Positions 9,584-18,926 of a stretch of DNA of 64,000 nt are shown here, in pieces; positions within the stretch are counted from its first letter, which is position 1, and every line of letters starts with the position of its first letter. The notes under the pieces are model-generated. The model worked only from the letters and a program-made list of their open reading frames with translations. It did no database searches and was not told the DNA's origin. The stretch is from Streptomyces cellulosae (GTDB lineage Bacteria; Actinomycetota; Actinomycetes; Streptomycetales; Streptomycetaceae): positions 62,001 through 126,000 of the forward strand of contig BNBH01000008.1 of NCBI GenBank assembly GCA_014655195.1. The letters are read 5' to 3'. The translations under genes were made by a program, and so were the position numbers.

Positions 9584-9620
9584 TATTGCCCGGCTCCACG
9601 AGACGTGAAGGGGTGGTCCC

Positions 9621-10493
9621 ATGGCCGTGCCCGGTTCGGCCGTCGCGGACGCGTACGCCCGCCTGGCGGAGGCCTTCCCCGCCCTCGCCGTCACCGAGCT
9701 CGGCGCGGGAGAGGCGGCCCCCCGGGGCGGCGGCTGGGTCGCCGCCACCGACCTCGCCGCAGGCGGGGACGGGCTGGACGCCTACCTCGCCTGGGACGAC
9801 ACGCAGGTGCGGCGGGACTACGGACAGCAGGGCCGCCCGGACGTCATCGCGAGCTTCGGTCTGCACCGGTACGCCTGGCCGGCCTGTCTGCTGATCACCG
9901 TGCCATGGTTCCTGCACCGCCGGGTCCCGCGCTACCCCGTGACGCACGTCTCGTTCGACCGCACCGCCCCCGGCCTCGCCGTGGGCCGCATGGCCGTACG
10001 CCCCGCCGGCTTCGCCTGTCTGCCGGACGACCCGGCCGCCGCCCTGCCCGGCGCGCGCGTCGTGCACGGCGAGGAGGCGCTGCGGGCGGAGGTGCGCGCG
10101 GCGGTCGCCGAACACCTGGAACCGGTGCTGGCCGGATTCGGCCCCCGGATGCGCCGGCGCGGCCGTGCCCTGTGGGGCATGGCGACCGACGAGATCGTCG
10201 AGAGCCTCTGGTACGTCGCCGGGCTGCTCGGCGAGGAGGAGCGCGCCCTGCGCGAGCTGGAGCTGCTGCTGCCGGGCGCGACGAAGCCGTACGTCGGCGC
10301 GGCGACGTTCCGCAGGCCGTCCGGGCCGGGCGGGGAGCCGGCCGCCGCCACCCGGGAGCGGGTGAGCTGCTGCATGTTCTACACGCTGCGCCCGGCGGAC
10401 GTCTGCGCCACCTGCCCGCGCACCTGCGCCAAGGAGCGGACCGCGGTGCGCGCCCCCGAGCGGGAGAAAGAGCTGGTCGGGCAGGCCAGTTGA
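9621..10493 (+). CDS. FhuF-like ferric-siderophore reductase (2Fe-2S C-terminal motif)
   Basis: 290-residue cytosolic protein thought to release iron from imported ferric siderophores by reduction. The C-terminus holds the FhuF cluster motif CC-x10-C-x2-C (C250, C251, C262, C265; CCMFYTLRPADVCATC). The rest shows no other cofactor motif. The ATG at 9621 starts MAVPGSAVADAY. An iron box just upstream predicts expression only when iron is scarce, which fits the role. A strong hairpin follows the gene. No siderophore transporter is adjacent, so the siderophore is unknown. Confidence 0.87.
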   Translation: MAVPGSAVADAYARLAEAFPALAVTELGAGEAAPRGGGWVAATDLAAGGDGLDAYLAWDDTQVRRDYGQQGRPDVIASFGLHRYAWPACLLITVPWFLHRRVPRYPVTHVSFDRTAPGLAVGRMAVRPAGFACLPDDPAAALPGARVVHGEEALRAEVRAAVAEHLEPVLAGFGPRMRRRGRALWGMATDEIVESLWYVAGLLGEEERALRELELLLPGATKPYVGAATFRRPSGPGGEPAAATRERVSCCMFYTLRPADVCATCPRTCAKERTAVRAPEREKELVGQAS

Positions 10494-10820
10494 CGAGGGG
10501 TCAGAGCAAGACGGAGCGGCCGGACGGCGTAAGATCGTCCGGCCGCTCCGCCGTGGCGTCCGGCCGCGCCCGGCCGTCCAGGTCACGAGCACTTCACAAT
10601 TTCCTCACCGCCCGCAGGAAGTGTCCGCGGAACCACCCGTACGGGTAGTCTTATTCGAACTCAACTCCCGCCCCTCATGCGGCAGTTCGAGCAGAAAGCC
10701 GCCCAGGGCACCCCCCTCGCACTTCGATGGCGGCCTCTTGCCCCGAAACCCCCTGAGGGCCGCCGGGATTGGGCCACTATGGCGGGCGTTACGCCCTATC
10801 CCAATGCAAGGGACCCCTAG
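10494..10820. other. Intergenic region and structured leader before the DUF2637 gene
   Basis: After the terminator no convincing gene remains. Just before the next start, nested inverted repeats (ATTGGG at 10768 / CCCAAT ending 10805; GGGCG at 10784 / CGCCC at 10792) would fold directly upstream of the ribosome site aaggga and could affect its access. The function is speculative. Confidence 0.4.
10512..10550 (+). terminator. Intrinsic terminator after the iron reductase gene
   Basis: A perfect 15-base inverted repeat (CGGAGCGGCCGGACG / CGTCCGGCCGCTCCG) with a 9-base loop, 18 bases after the stop codon. There is no T-tract, as is common in Streptomyces. Confidence 0.85.
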
Positions 10821-11867
10821 ATGAGACTGACCGACATATCGCTGAACTGGCTGCTTCCGGGCGCCGTGCTGCTCCTGGGCATGCTGGCGGCGGTGGCGGT
10901 GCTGGCGCGCGGCAAGCGCTCCTCGGTCAAGGACACGAGCGCCGACGACTCGTGGGAGCGCAGCGAGGAGCGCCGCAGGCGCAAGGAGGCCCTCTACGGC
11001 ACCGTCTCCTACGTGCTGCTGTTCTGCTGCGCGGCGGTGGCCGCCGCCCTGTCCTTCCACGGCCTGGTCGGCTTCGGTGAGCAGAACCTCGGCCTGTCCG
11101 ACGGGTGGCAGTACCTCGTCCCCTTCGGCCTGGACGGCGCGGCGATGTTCTGCTCGGTGCTCGCCGTGCGCGAGGCCAGCCACGGTGACGCGGCCCTCGG
11201 CTCGCGGATACTCGTGTGGACGTTCGCCTTCGCCGCGGCCTGGTTCAACTGGGTCCACGCGCCGCGCGGCGTCGGCCACGCGGGCGCCCCGCACTTCTTC
11301 GCGGGCATGTCCCTGTCCGCCGCGGTCCTCTTCGACCGCGCGCTGAAGCAGACCCGTCGCGCCGCGCTGCGGGAACAGGGCCTGGTGCCGCGGCCGCTGC
11401 CGCAGATCCGCATCGTCCGCTGGCTGCGCGCTCCCCGGGAGACCTACCGCGCCTGGTCGCTGATGCTGCTGGAGGGCGTACGCAGCCTCGACGAGGCGGT
11501 CGAGGAGGTCCGCGAGGACAAACTCCGCAAGGAGCAGGAGAAGCGGCGCCGGCGTGACCAGGAGCGCATGGAGCGGGCCCGTCTGAAGGCGATCAGCCGC
11601 GGTCACCGCGGGTTCGGCGGCCGCGGCGGCGGGCGCGAGCTGGAGGCCACGGTCGAGCGGGACTCCGACGTGGTCGCCGCGGAGCCTGCCATAGCGGCGC
11701 CGGAGGCCCTGCCCGCCCCCGCCCCGCGTCCCTCCCTGCAGCCGGTCCGCCGCTCCGGCGGTGAGGCGCGGACGGTCGACCTCACGGCCGAGGACGACAC
11801 CCAGGCGCTGCCGCGTCTGGACAGCCTGGAGCGCAAACTCAAGGACCTGGAGCAGCAGTTCGGCTGA
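10821..11867 (+). CDS. DUF2637 (SpdB-like) membrane protein
   Basis: 348-residue membrane protein. About four hydrophobic spans lie in the first 180 residues (LPGAVLLLGMLAAVAVLA; TVSYVLLFCCAAVAAALSF; YLVPFGLDGAAMFCSVLAV; ILVWTFAFAAAWFNWV). A long charged, probably coiled-coil segment follows (VEEVREDKLRKEQEKRRRRDQERMER) and then a Pro/Ala tail ending LDSLERKLKDLEQQFG. DUF2637 proteins are common in Streptomyces and related to plasmid spread proteins, but their chromosomal function is unknown. The start follows aaggga. It is convergent with the RsbW-like ATPase gene. Confidence 0.85.
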   Translation: MRLTDISLNWLLPGAVLLLGMLAAVAVLARGKRSSVKDTSADDSWERSEERRRRKEALYGTVSYVLLFCCAAVAAALSFHGLVGFGEQNLGLSDGWQYLVPFGLDGAAMFCSVLAVREASHGDAALGSRILVWTFAFAAAWFNWVHAPRGVGHAGAPHFFAGMSLSAAVLFDRALKQTRRAALREQGLVPRPLPQIRIVRWLRAPRETYRAWSLMLLEGVRSLDEAVEEVREDKLRKEQEKRRRRDQERMERARLKAISRGHRGFGGRGGGRELEATVERDSDVVAAEPAIAAPEALPAPAPRPSLQPVRRSGGEARTVDLTAEDDTQALPRLDSLERKLKDLEQQFG

Positions 11868-11928
11868 TCCGTCAGCCTGGACCGACGGCGCGGCGCGGCG
11901 TGGGGGACGCGGTGGTGAACCGCCTCCC

Positions 11929-12360
11929 TCACGCCGCGTCGGCGTCCGTGTCCGTCTCCGCTTCCGTCTCCGGGCCGAGGGCGAACCAGACGGACTTGCC
12001 CACGCCGTGCCGTCGGACGCCCCAGGAGTCTGCCAGCGACTCCACCAGCACCAGACCCCGCCCGTTCGTGGTCTCGTTGCCCGTCCGCGGACGTGGCAGG
12101 GGCTCGCGGGCGGTGAAGTCCCGTACCTCCACGCGCAGTCCCCAGGGGCCGACGTCCGCGGTGAGGACCGCGTCGCGGTCGGTGTGGACGAGGGCGTTGG
12201 TCACGAGTTCACTGGTGAGCAGTTCCGCGACCGCGGACCGCTCCGGATCACAGCGGTGGCGTAACAGCTCGCGCAGGGCGCGGCGGGACTCGGCCACCGC
12301 CCGCAGATCCGCACGCCCCAGCGTGCGCCTCAGCCGATCCGCCGAAGCCTGACGTCTCAT
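11929..12360 (-). CDS. RsbW-like ATP-binding protein (anti-sigma kinase fold)
   Basis: 143-residue GHKL-type ATPase domain alone. Visible are the N-box ELVTNALVHTDRDAV (about residues 49-63), the VEVRDFT strand, and the G2 loop NGRGLVLVESLADSWGV (about 96-112). Streptomyces encode dozens of these single-domain HATPase proteins, which act as anti-sigma factors or antagonists of SpoIIE-type phosphatase pathways. A SpoIIE-type phosphatase is encoded at 50.8 kb, but nothing ties them together. The C-terminus is an acidic repeat (ETEAETDTDADAA). Partner unknown. Confidence 0.85.
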   Translation of the reverse strand: MRRQASADRLRRTLGRADLRAVAESRRALRELLRHRCDPERSAVAELLTSELVTNALVHTDRDAVLTADVGPWGLRVEVRDFTAREPLPRPRTGNETTNGRGLVLVESLADSWGVRRHGVGKSVWFALGPETEAETDTDADAA

Positions 12361-12578
12361 GACCCCCGCCCGCGTGCCGATGCCGATTCCCCCACCTGCT
12401 CGAACACCTACACGGGAATGCTTGCCCGGTCGTTCACACGGCAGTCATACGGAGCGGCTGTGACGCGTTGTTGGCCGAAGTGCAACGGACACACAATCGT
12501 GTGCGGGGCCGTCCTCCCGACCCCCGTGGCGAGAGGACGACCCCGGCTGTCACACGGTGGTCGTGGAACTCAGGAACC

Positions 12579-13213
12579 TCAGTAGAGCCTGGTGACCGCC
12601 TTCTTCGCGGTCTTCTTGAAGGCGGCGAGCGGGGCGTCGTCGAAGTCGCCCATCTGGCCCCAGCCGACGACGGTCACGGTGCGGCCGTCGCGCCCCACGG
12701 ACAGCAGGTTGACGTCCGTGGCCCCGTACGACGTCTCGGTGTGCAGGCCGTGCACCGTCGCCCCCTCCTCGACGGGCAGCGTGCCGAAGAAGCGGCCCTC
12801 GGCCTCGATCTCCGGGTACAGCCGCTCCAGCCGGGCCGCGCAGCCGCGGATCTCCTTGTTCAGCCGGTCGGCCAGGGCCTTGCCCTTCGCCGGGGACCCG
12901 GTCACCACGGTGACCTGCACGGCGCTGGTGTCCAGCTCGGTGTGGAAGAGGCGGTGCCGGTAGTCGTCTCGCCCAGGCAGTACGCGAGCTGCTCCGGGAA
13001 GCCGTCGGTGACCGGGCCGGCGGTCCAGCCGGTCGGGTGCGGGGGCAGCTCGGACGCCGCGAGGAACCGGGGCGCGGCCTTCGTCTGTGCCGACGCGTTC
13101 TGCTGTGCGGCCTCGCCCGGCGCGGCGCCGGCCTGTGCGGTGGCGGCCGCGCCCACGGCGAGCGCGGTGGCGGTGAGCGCGGCGAGCGCCGCGACACGGG
13201 TACGGACGGACAT
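12579..13213 (-). pseudogene. Secreted protein gene with a single-base frameshift
   Basis: Reading starts at ATG 13213 with a clear Sec signal peptide (MSVRTRVAALAALTATALAV, Ala cleavage region) and continues to about PEQLAYCLGE near 12970. The matching continuation (DDYRHRLFHTELDTSAVQV ... VTRLY) is in another frame and ends at 12579. The span is 635 bases; one extra base gives 636, so a single lost base near 12963-12975 explains it. The protein would be about 211 residues with a lipoprotein-like sensor fold and no recognised domain. Either real decay or an assembly error. Confidence 0.75.
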
Positions 13214-13480
13214 GGGTGACCCCCGTGGGATGGCGTGGTGGAATGGACGACACGTGCGCCGCGACGGCCGGGAGGTCTGTCCGGGCCGTCGGGGCGGTTC
13301 GCCGTGGTCAGAGCATCCGCCGTCGCGGACGACCGGCGCAAGCGTCGCCGCCCGATTCCCCGGCATGGAACCATCCCAGCCCGTCCGACGTGCAGTGATA
13401 CAGGGTGCCTGGGATGCCCTGGGACGCCCGGACCGGACCGGGCGGACTCGACTCGGACGAGTGACGGGGAGAAGGAGCCG

Positions 13481-14953
13481 GTGTCGGCACACGACGAGGT
13501 GAATCGGTTCGCGGCACTCCTGCGGGAACTGAAGGGCCGCACGGACCGCAGCTACGGCCAGCTGGCCCGCCGACTCGGCATGAACACCTCGACCCTGCAC
13601 CGCTACTGCGCCGGCGACGCGGTCCCGGTCGACTTCGCCCCGGTCGAACGCTTCGCCGCCCTGTGCGGTGCGCCGGAGGCGGAGCGCCTCGAACTCCACC
13701 GCCTGTGGCTCCGCGCGGCGGAGGCGCGGAGACGGCCGCGGGGTGGGGCGGCCGCGGAGACACCTCAGGAGGCGGACGCGGCGGCTTCGGACGCGTCCGG
13801 TGAGGCGGATCGACGTCCGCCCGCCGTGGGGCACGGCTCCGGGCCGGACGCCTCGCCCGGGACGGCACAGGGCGGTCGCCCCGACACCCCGTCATACGGT
13901 GAGCAGCCGGCCCTCTCCGCCGAAGCGATCGATTCCGGTCACTCCGTGAAGCCGGACGGGGACCACACCCACGCGGTGAGCGGGCCCTTGGGGCACGACG
14001 ACGGCCCCGCCCCACGGCGTTGGCGGCGCAAGCGCGTCGCCGTCGCCGCCGCTGCCATGTGTGCCGTGCTGGCCACCGTCGGGAGTCTGTCGTTCCTCCC
14101 GGACGACCGGAAGGCGACCGCAAGCGGGGCCGTCGGGGCGGCTGAGGAAACCCGGGAGAGCAGCGCCGGGAACGGTGCCGGCCCCGCCCGGTCCGTCGCG
14201 CCCACCGGCTCCCCCTCCCCGTCCACGGTGACCTCCCCCTCCCCCTCCGCCCGTCACAGCGGCAACGGCACCGCGTCCGAAGCACCTCGCCCTGCCGGCT
14301 CCCCCACCGCCCCGGACGACGCGCCCGCCGGGCCCCCGCCCCTCACCTGGTCGGTGAACGACCACGCCTGGTCGTACGGCTGCGGGCACGACTACGTGGT
14401 GGCGAAGCCGCCCGCCCAGGTGCCTCCGCCGCCCGCCCCGCAGGACGCCAGGACGTGGGCGGCCACGCAGAGTGCCGTGCACGGCAAGGAGACGCTGGTG
14501 GAGCTGTCGGTGCAGGGGACGTCCGACACGGCCGTCGTCCTCACGGCGCTGCGCGTGCGGGTGGCAGGCCGTTCGGCGCCCGCGCCCGGCAACGCGTACG
14601 CGATGGACCAGGGCTGCGGCGGCGCGCTGACCCCGCGCTACTTCGACGTGGACCTGGACAAGGACCGGCCGATCGCCCGCGCGGTCGCCGGGAACGACGC
14701 GGGGACGCCGATCCCGGCGGTGCGGATGCCGTACCGGGTGTCCGCGACGGACCCCGAGGTGCTGATGATCACGGCCCGTACCGAGGGCTGCGACTGCCGC
14801 TGGCACCTGGAGCTGGACTGGTCCTCGCAGGGCCGCACCGGCACGGTGCGGATCGACGACCGGGGCCGTCCCTTCCGCACCAGTGCCGTCGCGGGCCTGC
14901 CGCACTACGAGTACGACACCCTGAACCGCTCCTGGAGGGCCCGGAGCGGCTGA
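13481..14953 (+). CDS. Membrane-anchored XRE-type HTH protein with extracellular domain
   Basis: 490 residues. An N-terminal helix-turn-helix (NRFAALLRELKGRTDRSYGQL ... MNTSTLHRYCAGDAV, about residues 8-50) is followed by a low-complexity linker, one transmembrane helix after RRWRRKR (about 186-206), a Ser/Pro/Thr linker and an extracellular domain of about 200 residues. That domain has paired cysteines (SYGCGHDY, DQGCGGAL, TEGCDCRW). The order suggests a one-component transmembrane sensor. The GTG at 13481 follows a gagaaggag ribosome site and starts just before the HTH; the in-frame upstream sequence lacks coding character. Ligand and targets unknown. Confidence 0.8.
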   Translation: MSAHDEVNRFAALLRELKGRTDRSYGQLARRLGMNTSTLHRYCAGDAVPVDFAPVERFAALCGAPEAERLELHRLWLRAAEARRRPRGGAAAETPQEADAAASDASGEADRRPPAVGHGSGPDASPGTAQGGRPDTPSYGEQPALSAEAIDSGHSVKPDGDHTHAVSGPLGHDDGPAPRRWRRKRVAVAAAAMCAVLATVGSLSFLPDDRKATASGAVGAAEETRESSAGNGAGPARSVAPTGSPSPSTVTSPSPSARHSGNGTASEAPRPAGSPTAPDDAPAGPPPLTWSVNDHAWSYGCGHDYVVAKPPAQVPPPPAPQDARTWAATQSAVHGKETLVELSVQGTSDTAVVLTALRVRVAGRSAPAPGNAYAMDQGCGGALTPRYFDVDLDKDRPIARAVAGNDAGTPIPAVRMPYRVSATDPEVLMITARTEGCDCRWHLELDWSSQGRTGTVRIDDRGRPFRTSAVAGLPHYEYDTLNRSWRARSG

Positions 14954-14959
14954 ACGCGC

Positions 14960-16705
14960 CTACGGGCGGGGCACGTTGCGCAGGTTGGAGCGGGCCATCT
15001 GGACCATCCGGCCGACCCCGCCGTCCAGCACGATCTTGGACGCGGACAGGGCGAACCCGGTCACCATCTCCTTGCTGATCTTCGGCGGGATGGACAGCGC
15101 GTTGGGGTCGGTCACGACGTCCACCAGCGCGGGACCCTTGTGCTTGAACGCCGCCTTCAGCGCGCCCGCCAGCTCCTTCGGCTTCTCCACCCGCGCCCCG
15201 TACGCCCCGCAGGCGCGCGCCACGGCGGCGAAGTCGGGGTTCTTCATCGCCGTTCCGTACGACGGGAGTCCGGCGACCAGCATCTCCAACTCCACCATGC
15301 TCAGGGAGGAGTTGTTGAACAGGATCACCTTCACCGGCAGGTCGTACTGCACGAGGGTGAGGAAGTCGCCCATCATCATGGTGAATCCGCCGTCGCCGGA
15401 CATCGACACGACCTGCCGGTGCCGGTCGGTGAACTGCGCCCCGATCGCCATCGGCAGCGCGTTGGCCATCGAGCCGTGGGAGAACGAACCGATGATCCTG
15501 CGGCGGCCGTTGGGCGAGATGTAGCGGGCGGCCCAGACGTTGCACATGCCGGTGTCGACGGTGAAGACGGCGTCGTCGTCGGCCATGTCGTCCAGGACGG
15601 ACGCCACGTACTCGGGGTGGATCGGCACATGCTTCTCCACCTTGCGGGTGTACGCCTTCACCACCCCTTCCAGCGCCTCCGCGTGCTTCTTCAGCATCCG
15701 GTCGAGGAACTTCCGGTTGTCCTTGGCGCGCACCCGGGGCGTGAGACAGCGCAGCGTCTCCTTCACATCGCCCCATACCGCGAGGTCCAGCTTGGAGCGC
15801 CGGCCGATGATCTCGGGCCGCACGTCCACCTGGACGATCTTCACGTCGTCGCCGGGCAGGAAGGCGTTGTACGGGAAGTCGGTGCCGAGCAGGATCAGCA
15901 GGTCGCACTCGTGCGTCGCCTCGTACGCGGCGCCGTAGCCGAGCAGTCCGCTCATCCCGACGTCGTACGGATTGTCGTACTGGATCCACTCCTTGCCGCG
16001 TAGGGCGTGCCCCACCGGCGCCTTGATCTTCCCGGCGAACTCCATCACCTCGGCGTGCGCGCCCTTGGTGCCGGCGCCGCAGAACAGGGTGACCTTCTCG
16101 GCGCGGTCGATCATGTCGATGAGCTTGTCGATCTCGTCGTCGCCGGGGCGGACCGTGGGCCGTGAGGTGACCAGCGCGGTCTCGGGCGCCTGGTCGGGGG
16201 CGGGTTCGTCGGCGAGGTCGCCGGGCAGCGAGACGACGCTGACGCCGGACCGGCCGACCGCGTGCTGGATGGCGGTGTCCAGCAGCCGGGGCATCTGGCG
16301 GGGGCTGGAGATCAGCTCGCAGTAGTGGCTGCACTCCCGGAACAGCCGGTCCGGGTGGGTCTCCTGGAAGTAGCCGAGGCCGATCTCGCTGGACGGGATG
16401 TGGGAGGCGAGAGCGAGGACGGGCGCCATGGAGCGGTGGGCGTCGTAGAGGCCGTTGATGAGGTGGAGGTTGCCGGGGCCGCAGGAGCCGGCGCAGGCGG
16501 CGAGCCGGCCGGTGACCTGCGCCTCGGCGCCGGCCGCGAACGCGGCGGTCTCCTCGTGCCGGACATGGATCCAGTCGATGGCGGAGTTGCGGCGCACGGC
16601 GTCCACGACCGGGTTGAGGCTGTCACCGACCACGCCGTACAGGCGTTTGACTCCCGCTCGGACGAGGATGTCGACGAACTGTTCCGCGATGTTCTGTTTG
16701 GCCAT
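14960..16705 (-). CDS. poxB: Pyruvate dehydrogenase (quinone)/pyruvate oxidase-type ThDP enzyme
   Basis: 581-residue thiamine-diphosphate enzyme. N-terminal pyrimidine domain has the activating Glu in HVRHEETAAFAAGAEA; the central FAD/nucleotide domain contains FCGAGTKGAHAE and LLGTDFPYNAF; the C-terminal pyrophosphate domain has MSGDGGFTMMMGDF leading to NN, the GDG-x-NN ThDP/Mg motif. Similarity in these segments is to PoxB-type enzymes that oxidise pyruvate to acetate and CO2 at the membrane, rather than acetolactate synthase. It stands alone, with no small subunit, next to a PP2C-like gene. Confidence 0.87.
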   Translation of the reverse strand: MAKQNIAEQFVDILVRAGVKRLYGVVGDSLNPVVDAVRRNSAIDWIHVRHEETAAFAAGAEAQVTGRLAACAGSCGPGNLHLINGLYDAHRSMAPVLALASHIPSSEIGLGYFQETHPDRLFRECSHYCELISSPRQMPRLLDTAIQHAVGRSGVSVVSLPGDLADEPAPDQAPETALVTSRPTVRPGDDEIDKLIDMIDRAEKVTLFCGAGTKGAHAEVMEFAGKIKAPVGHALRGKEWIQYDNPYDVGMSGLLGYGAAYEATHECDLLILLGTDFPYNAFLPGDDVKIVQVDVRPEIIGRRSKLDLAVWGDVKETLRCLTPRVRAKDNRKFLDRMLKKHAEALEGVVKAYTRKVEKHVPIHPEYVASVLDDMADDDAVFTVDTGMCNVWAARYISPNGRRRIIGSFSHGSMANALPMAIGAQFTDRHRQVVSMSGDGGFTMMMGDFLTLVQYDLPVKVILFNNSSLSMVELEMLVAGLPSYGTAMKNPDFAAVARACGAYGARVEKPKELAGALKAAFKHKGPALVDVVTDPNALSIPPKISKEMVTGFALSASKIVLDGGVGRMVQMARSNLRNVPRP

Positions 16706-16771
16706 GGTTTCCGTCTGCCCCTCGGGTGCCGGAGATGCCTGACGGTTTCCATGAATTCACACCGGGCCGAC

Positions 16772-18796
16772 TCACGCCTCCCAGACGGCCACGGCCGTAC
16801 GGTCGTCGGCGTACCCCTTCACCCGTACCTGGGTGTCGGCCAGATACGCCGTCAGTCCCGGCGGCTCGGGACCGGACCACCGGTCGGCGAGGTGGGCGCG
16901 GAGTTCTGGTTCGCCGCGCAGCGGTTCGGCGAACCCGGTGGCGCACATCAGCAGCACATCACCCGGGCGGGCTACGGAGGTACGGAAACGGAAGGGCTCG
17001 CGGGGCGGGCCGGGGGCCGGCTCGTACGGGCTCGGGGGCGTGGGGATGCCGAGGTCCATGGTGAGACGGTCGCCGTCCGGCGTCTCGTCCGGCGTCTCGT
17101 GCGGCGCGGAGACGAAGCCGAGCACCGGCTCGCCCTTCACCTCCGCGACCTCCGGCTCGATGTCCTGCCACTCGCGGTCCCGCAGCCGGAACAGTCCCCC
17201 GGGGCCGACCCCGAAGAACACCCGGGTGCGGCACTCGGGGTCGGCGGACAGCAGCAGGCAGCGCAGGGTGGCGGCGTAGTCGTCGGGGTCGAGGCCCTGC
17301 TCGGTCGCGGCGGCGCGCAGCTTGCCGAGGCTGCGGTCGGTGAGGCGGTGCAGGCCGGCCTTGAGGTCGGCGCGGCGGGCCGCCCGGATGTCGGCGGTGA
17401 GCCGCTCGTGGCTGCGGCCGACCGCCGCGCCGATCCAGCGGCACACCTCGGCGGCGGCGAGGTGCGCGCCGGGAGCGGTCCTGGTGCCGGTGGCCAGCGC
17501 CACCAGCACGAGCGCCCGCTCCCCCGCCCCGAACCGCGCGGTCAGCAACGCGTCACGCCGGGGCTCGCCCCGGTACCGCGCGGAGTCCCCGCGCACGGAG
17601 ACGGCACGCAGGGTGCAGGCCCCGTACCGGGCCCCGTCCAGCACGGTGTCCGGGACGAGCGCGTCCAGATCGTCGGGGTCGGCGGCGGGGAGAGCGGTGG
17701 GCTCGGCGTCGTAGGTGGGAGGGCGGGCGCCGACGTAGGCGCGGGAGGGCGGTGGGGACGGGATCGGCCCGAGCCTGGACTCGCCGCCGTCCTCCGGCTC
17801 ACCGTCGGCCGGCGCGGCGGGGGTCCAGTCGCCGTAGACGGGGGCGGCGGTGGGGCCGGAGGGGTGTGCGCTGTCGGCGAGGGTGGGGGTCGGGTTCGCC
17901 TCGGGCGCGACGTTCGCCTCCGGCGCGGCGGGGGCGTCGGCGGGGCGGCTCGGATGCACTGCCGGGTGCGGGGGCGCCTCAGGCGCCGGCGGGGCGTCGG
18001 CGGGGCGGCTCGGGTGCGGGGGCGCCTCAGGCGCCGGCGGGGCGTCGGCAGGGCGGCTCGGATGCACTGCCGGGTGCGGGGACGCCTCAGGCGCCGGCGG
18101 GGCGTCGGCAGGGCGGCTCGGATGCACTGCCGGGTGCGGGGGCGCCTCGGGCGCGGGCGGGGCGTCCGACGCCTGCGGTGTCTCCGGCGCGGACGGCGGG
18201 TCGGCAGGGCGGCCCGATCCGGGCGGGTACGAGGGCGCTGCGGGCACCGGCTGCGCCGACGGGCCGGAAGGCGGCTTTGGTGTGGCGGGAGAGCCGTTGG
18301 GGGGTGCCGGGGGTCTCGTGGGCGGGGGCTCTTGGGGCGACGGCGGCTCCGGGGCCGGCCGGACGGGCGGCGTGTCGGCCGGGGCGTTCGGTGCCGACGG
18401 GGGCCCCGCCGGAACAGCCTCCCCCGCAGGAGGCTCCGCCACCGGCGGCGCATCGGTCGGACCGGCCTCGTCCGGAGGTAACGGCGTCGGACGGGCGTCT
18501 GTCGGCGGCGACGGCTCCCACCACGCCCGAGACGGCGTCCCGGCGGACGCCGGGGGCGTCCTGCGCTGGCCCGGGACCACCGGAATCCCGGGGACACCCC
18601 CGGGGTCCGGGGTCGACGGTGCGGGCGCCCCGGCGCCCCCCACCGCGTCCGCCGCCGAGGCGAACCGGTCCTCCAGGGAGTCGGCCGCCGGCGCCGGCCC
18701 CGTGTCGTCGGCGGCGTCGTCGTACAGCTGACCCCACCAGTCGTCCTCGGGACCGGGACCGGTGGGCCCGCCGGGCCTTCCCCCCTGCTGACTCAT
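16772..18796 (-). CDS. PP2C-like protein with long proline-rich repeat region
   Basis: 674 residues. Residues 1-330 are Pro/Ala-rich disordered sequence that includes near-identical 20-residue units (APEAPPHPAVHPSRPADAPP). The C-terminal 340 residues look like a PP2C-type phosphatase fold: GARYGACTLRAVSVRGDSARYRGEP, ALVLVALATG in place of the usual metal-site strand, ADDRTAVAVWEA at the end. Several canonical metal aspartates are not obvious, so activity is uncertain. No transmembrane segment. Start at 18796 (MSQQGGRPGG). Divergent from the DUF456 gene. Confidence 0.75.
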   Translation of the reverse strand: MSQQGGRPGGPTGPGPEDDWWGQLYDDAADDTGPAPAADSLEDRFASAADAVGGAGAPAPSTPDPGGVPGIPVVPGQRRTPPASAGTPSRAWWEPSPPTDARPTPLPPDEAGPTDAPPVAEPPAGEAVPAGPPSAPNAPADTPPVRPAPEPPSPQEPPPTRPPAPPNGSPATPKPPSGPSAQPVPAAPSYPPGSGRPADPPSAPETPQASDAPPAPEAPPHPAVHPSRPADAPPAPEASPHPAVHPSRPADAPPAPEAPPHPSRPADAPPAPEAPPHPAVHPSRPADAPAAPEANVAPEANPTPTLADSAHPSGPTAAPVYGDWTPAAPADGEPEDGGESRLGPIPSPPPSRAYVGARPPTYDAEPTALPAADPDDLDALVPDTVLDGARYGACTLRAVSVRGDSARYRGEPRRDALLTARFGAGERALVLVALATGTRTAPGAHLAAAEVCRWIGAAVGRSHERLTADIRAARRADLKAGLHRLTDRSLGKLRAAATEQGLDPDDYAATLRCLLLSADPECRTRVFFGVGPGGLFRLRDREWQDIEPEVAEVKGEPVLGFVSAPHETPDETPDGDRLTMDLGIPTPPSPYEPAPGPPREPFRFRTSVARPGDVLLMCATGFAEPLRGEPELRAHLADRWSGPEPPGLTAYLADTQVRVKGYADDRTAVAVWEA
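17920..18170. repeat. In-gene tandem repeats of about 60 bases
   Basis: Four to five tandem copies of a 60-base unit (ggggcgtcggcagggcggct then cggatgcactgccgggtgcg and so on) lie within the PP2C-like gene. One copy lacks 12 bases (AVHP absent) and the frame is kept. Copies differ by only a few bases, which implies recent duplication or gene conversion. Confidence 0.8.
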
Positions 18797-18926
18797 GCCC
18801 CCAATTGTCCACCGGACGGGCCGGATGAAAACGGGGCATCGGGAAAATCGCCGCACCGCGCGACCCTCACCGCGCGGTCCCGGCTCCCGATCTGCGCCGT
18901 CTCTCACCCTCCTGCACCCTGGACAG

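Noticed and set aside
10677..10820. 47-codon ORF ending directly before the DUF2637 start codon
   Set aside because: No ribosome site and no coding-type composition; overlaps predicted leader structure. Leaderless translation cannot be excluded but is not supported.
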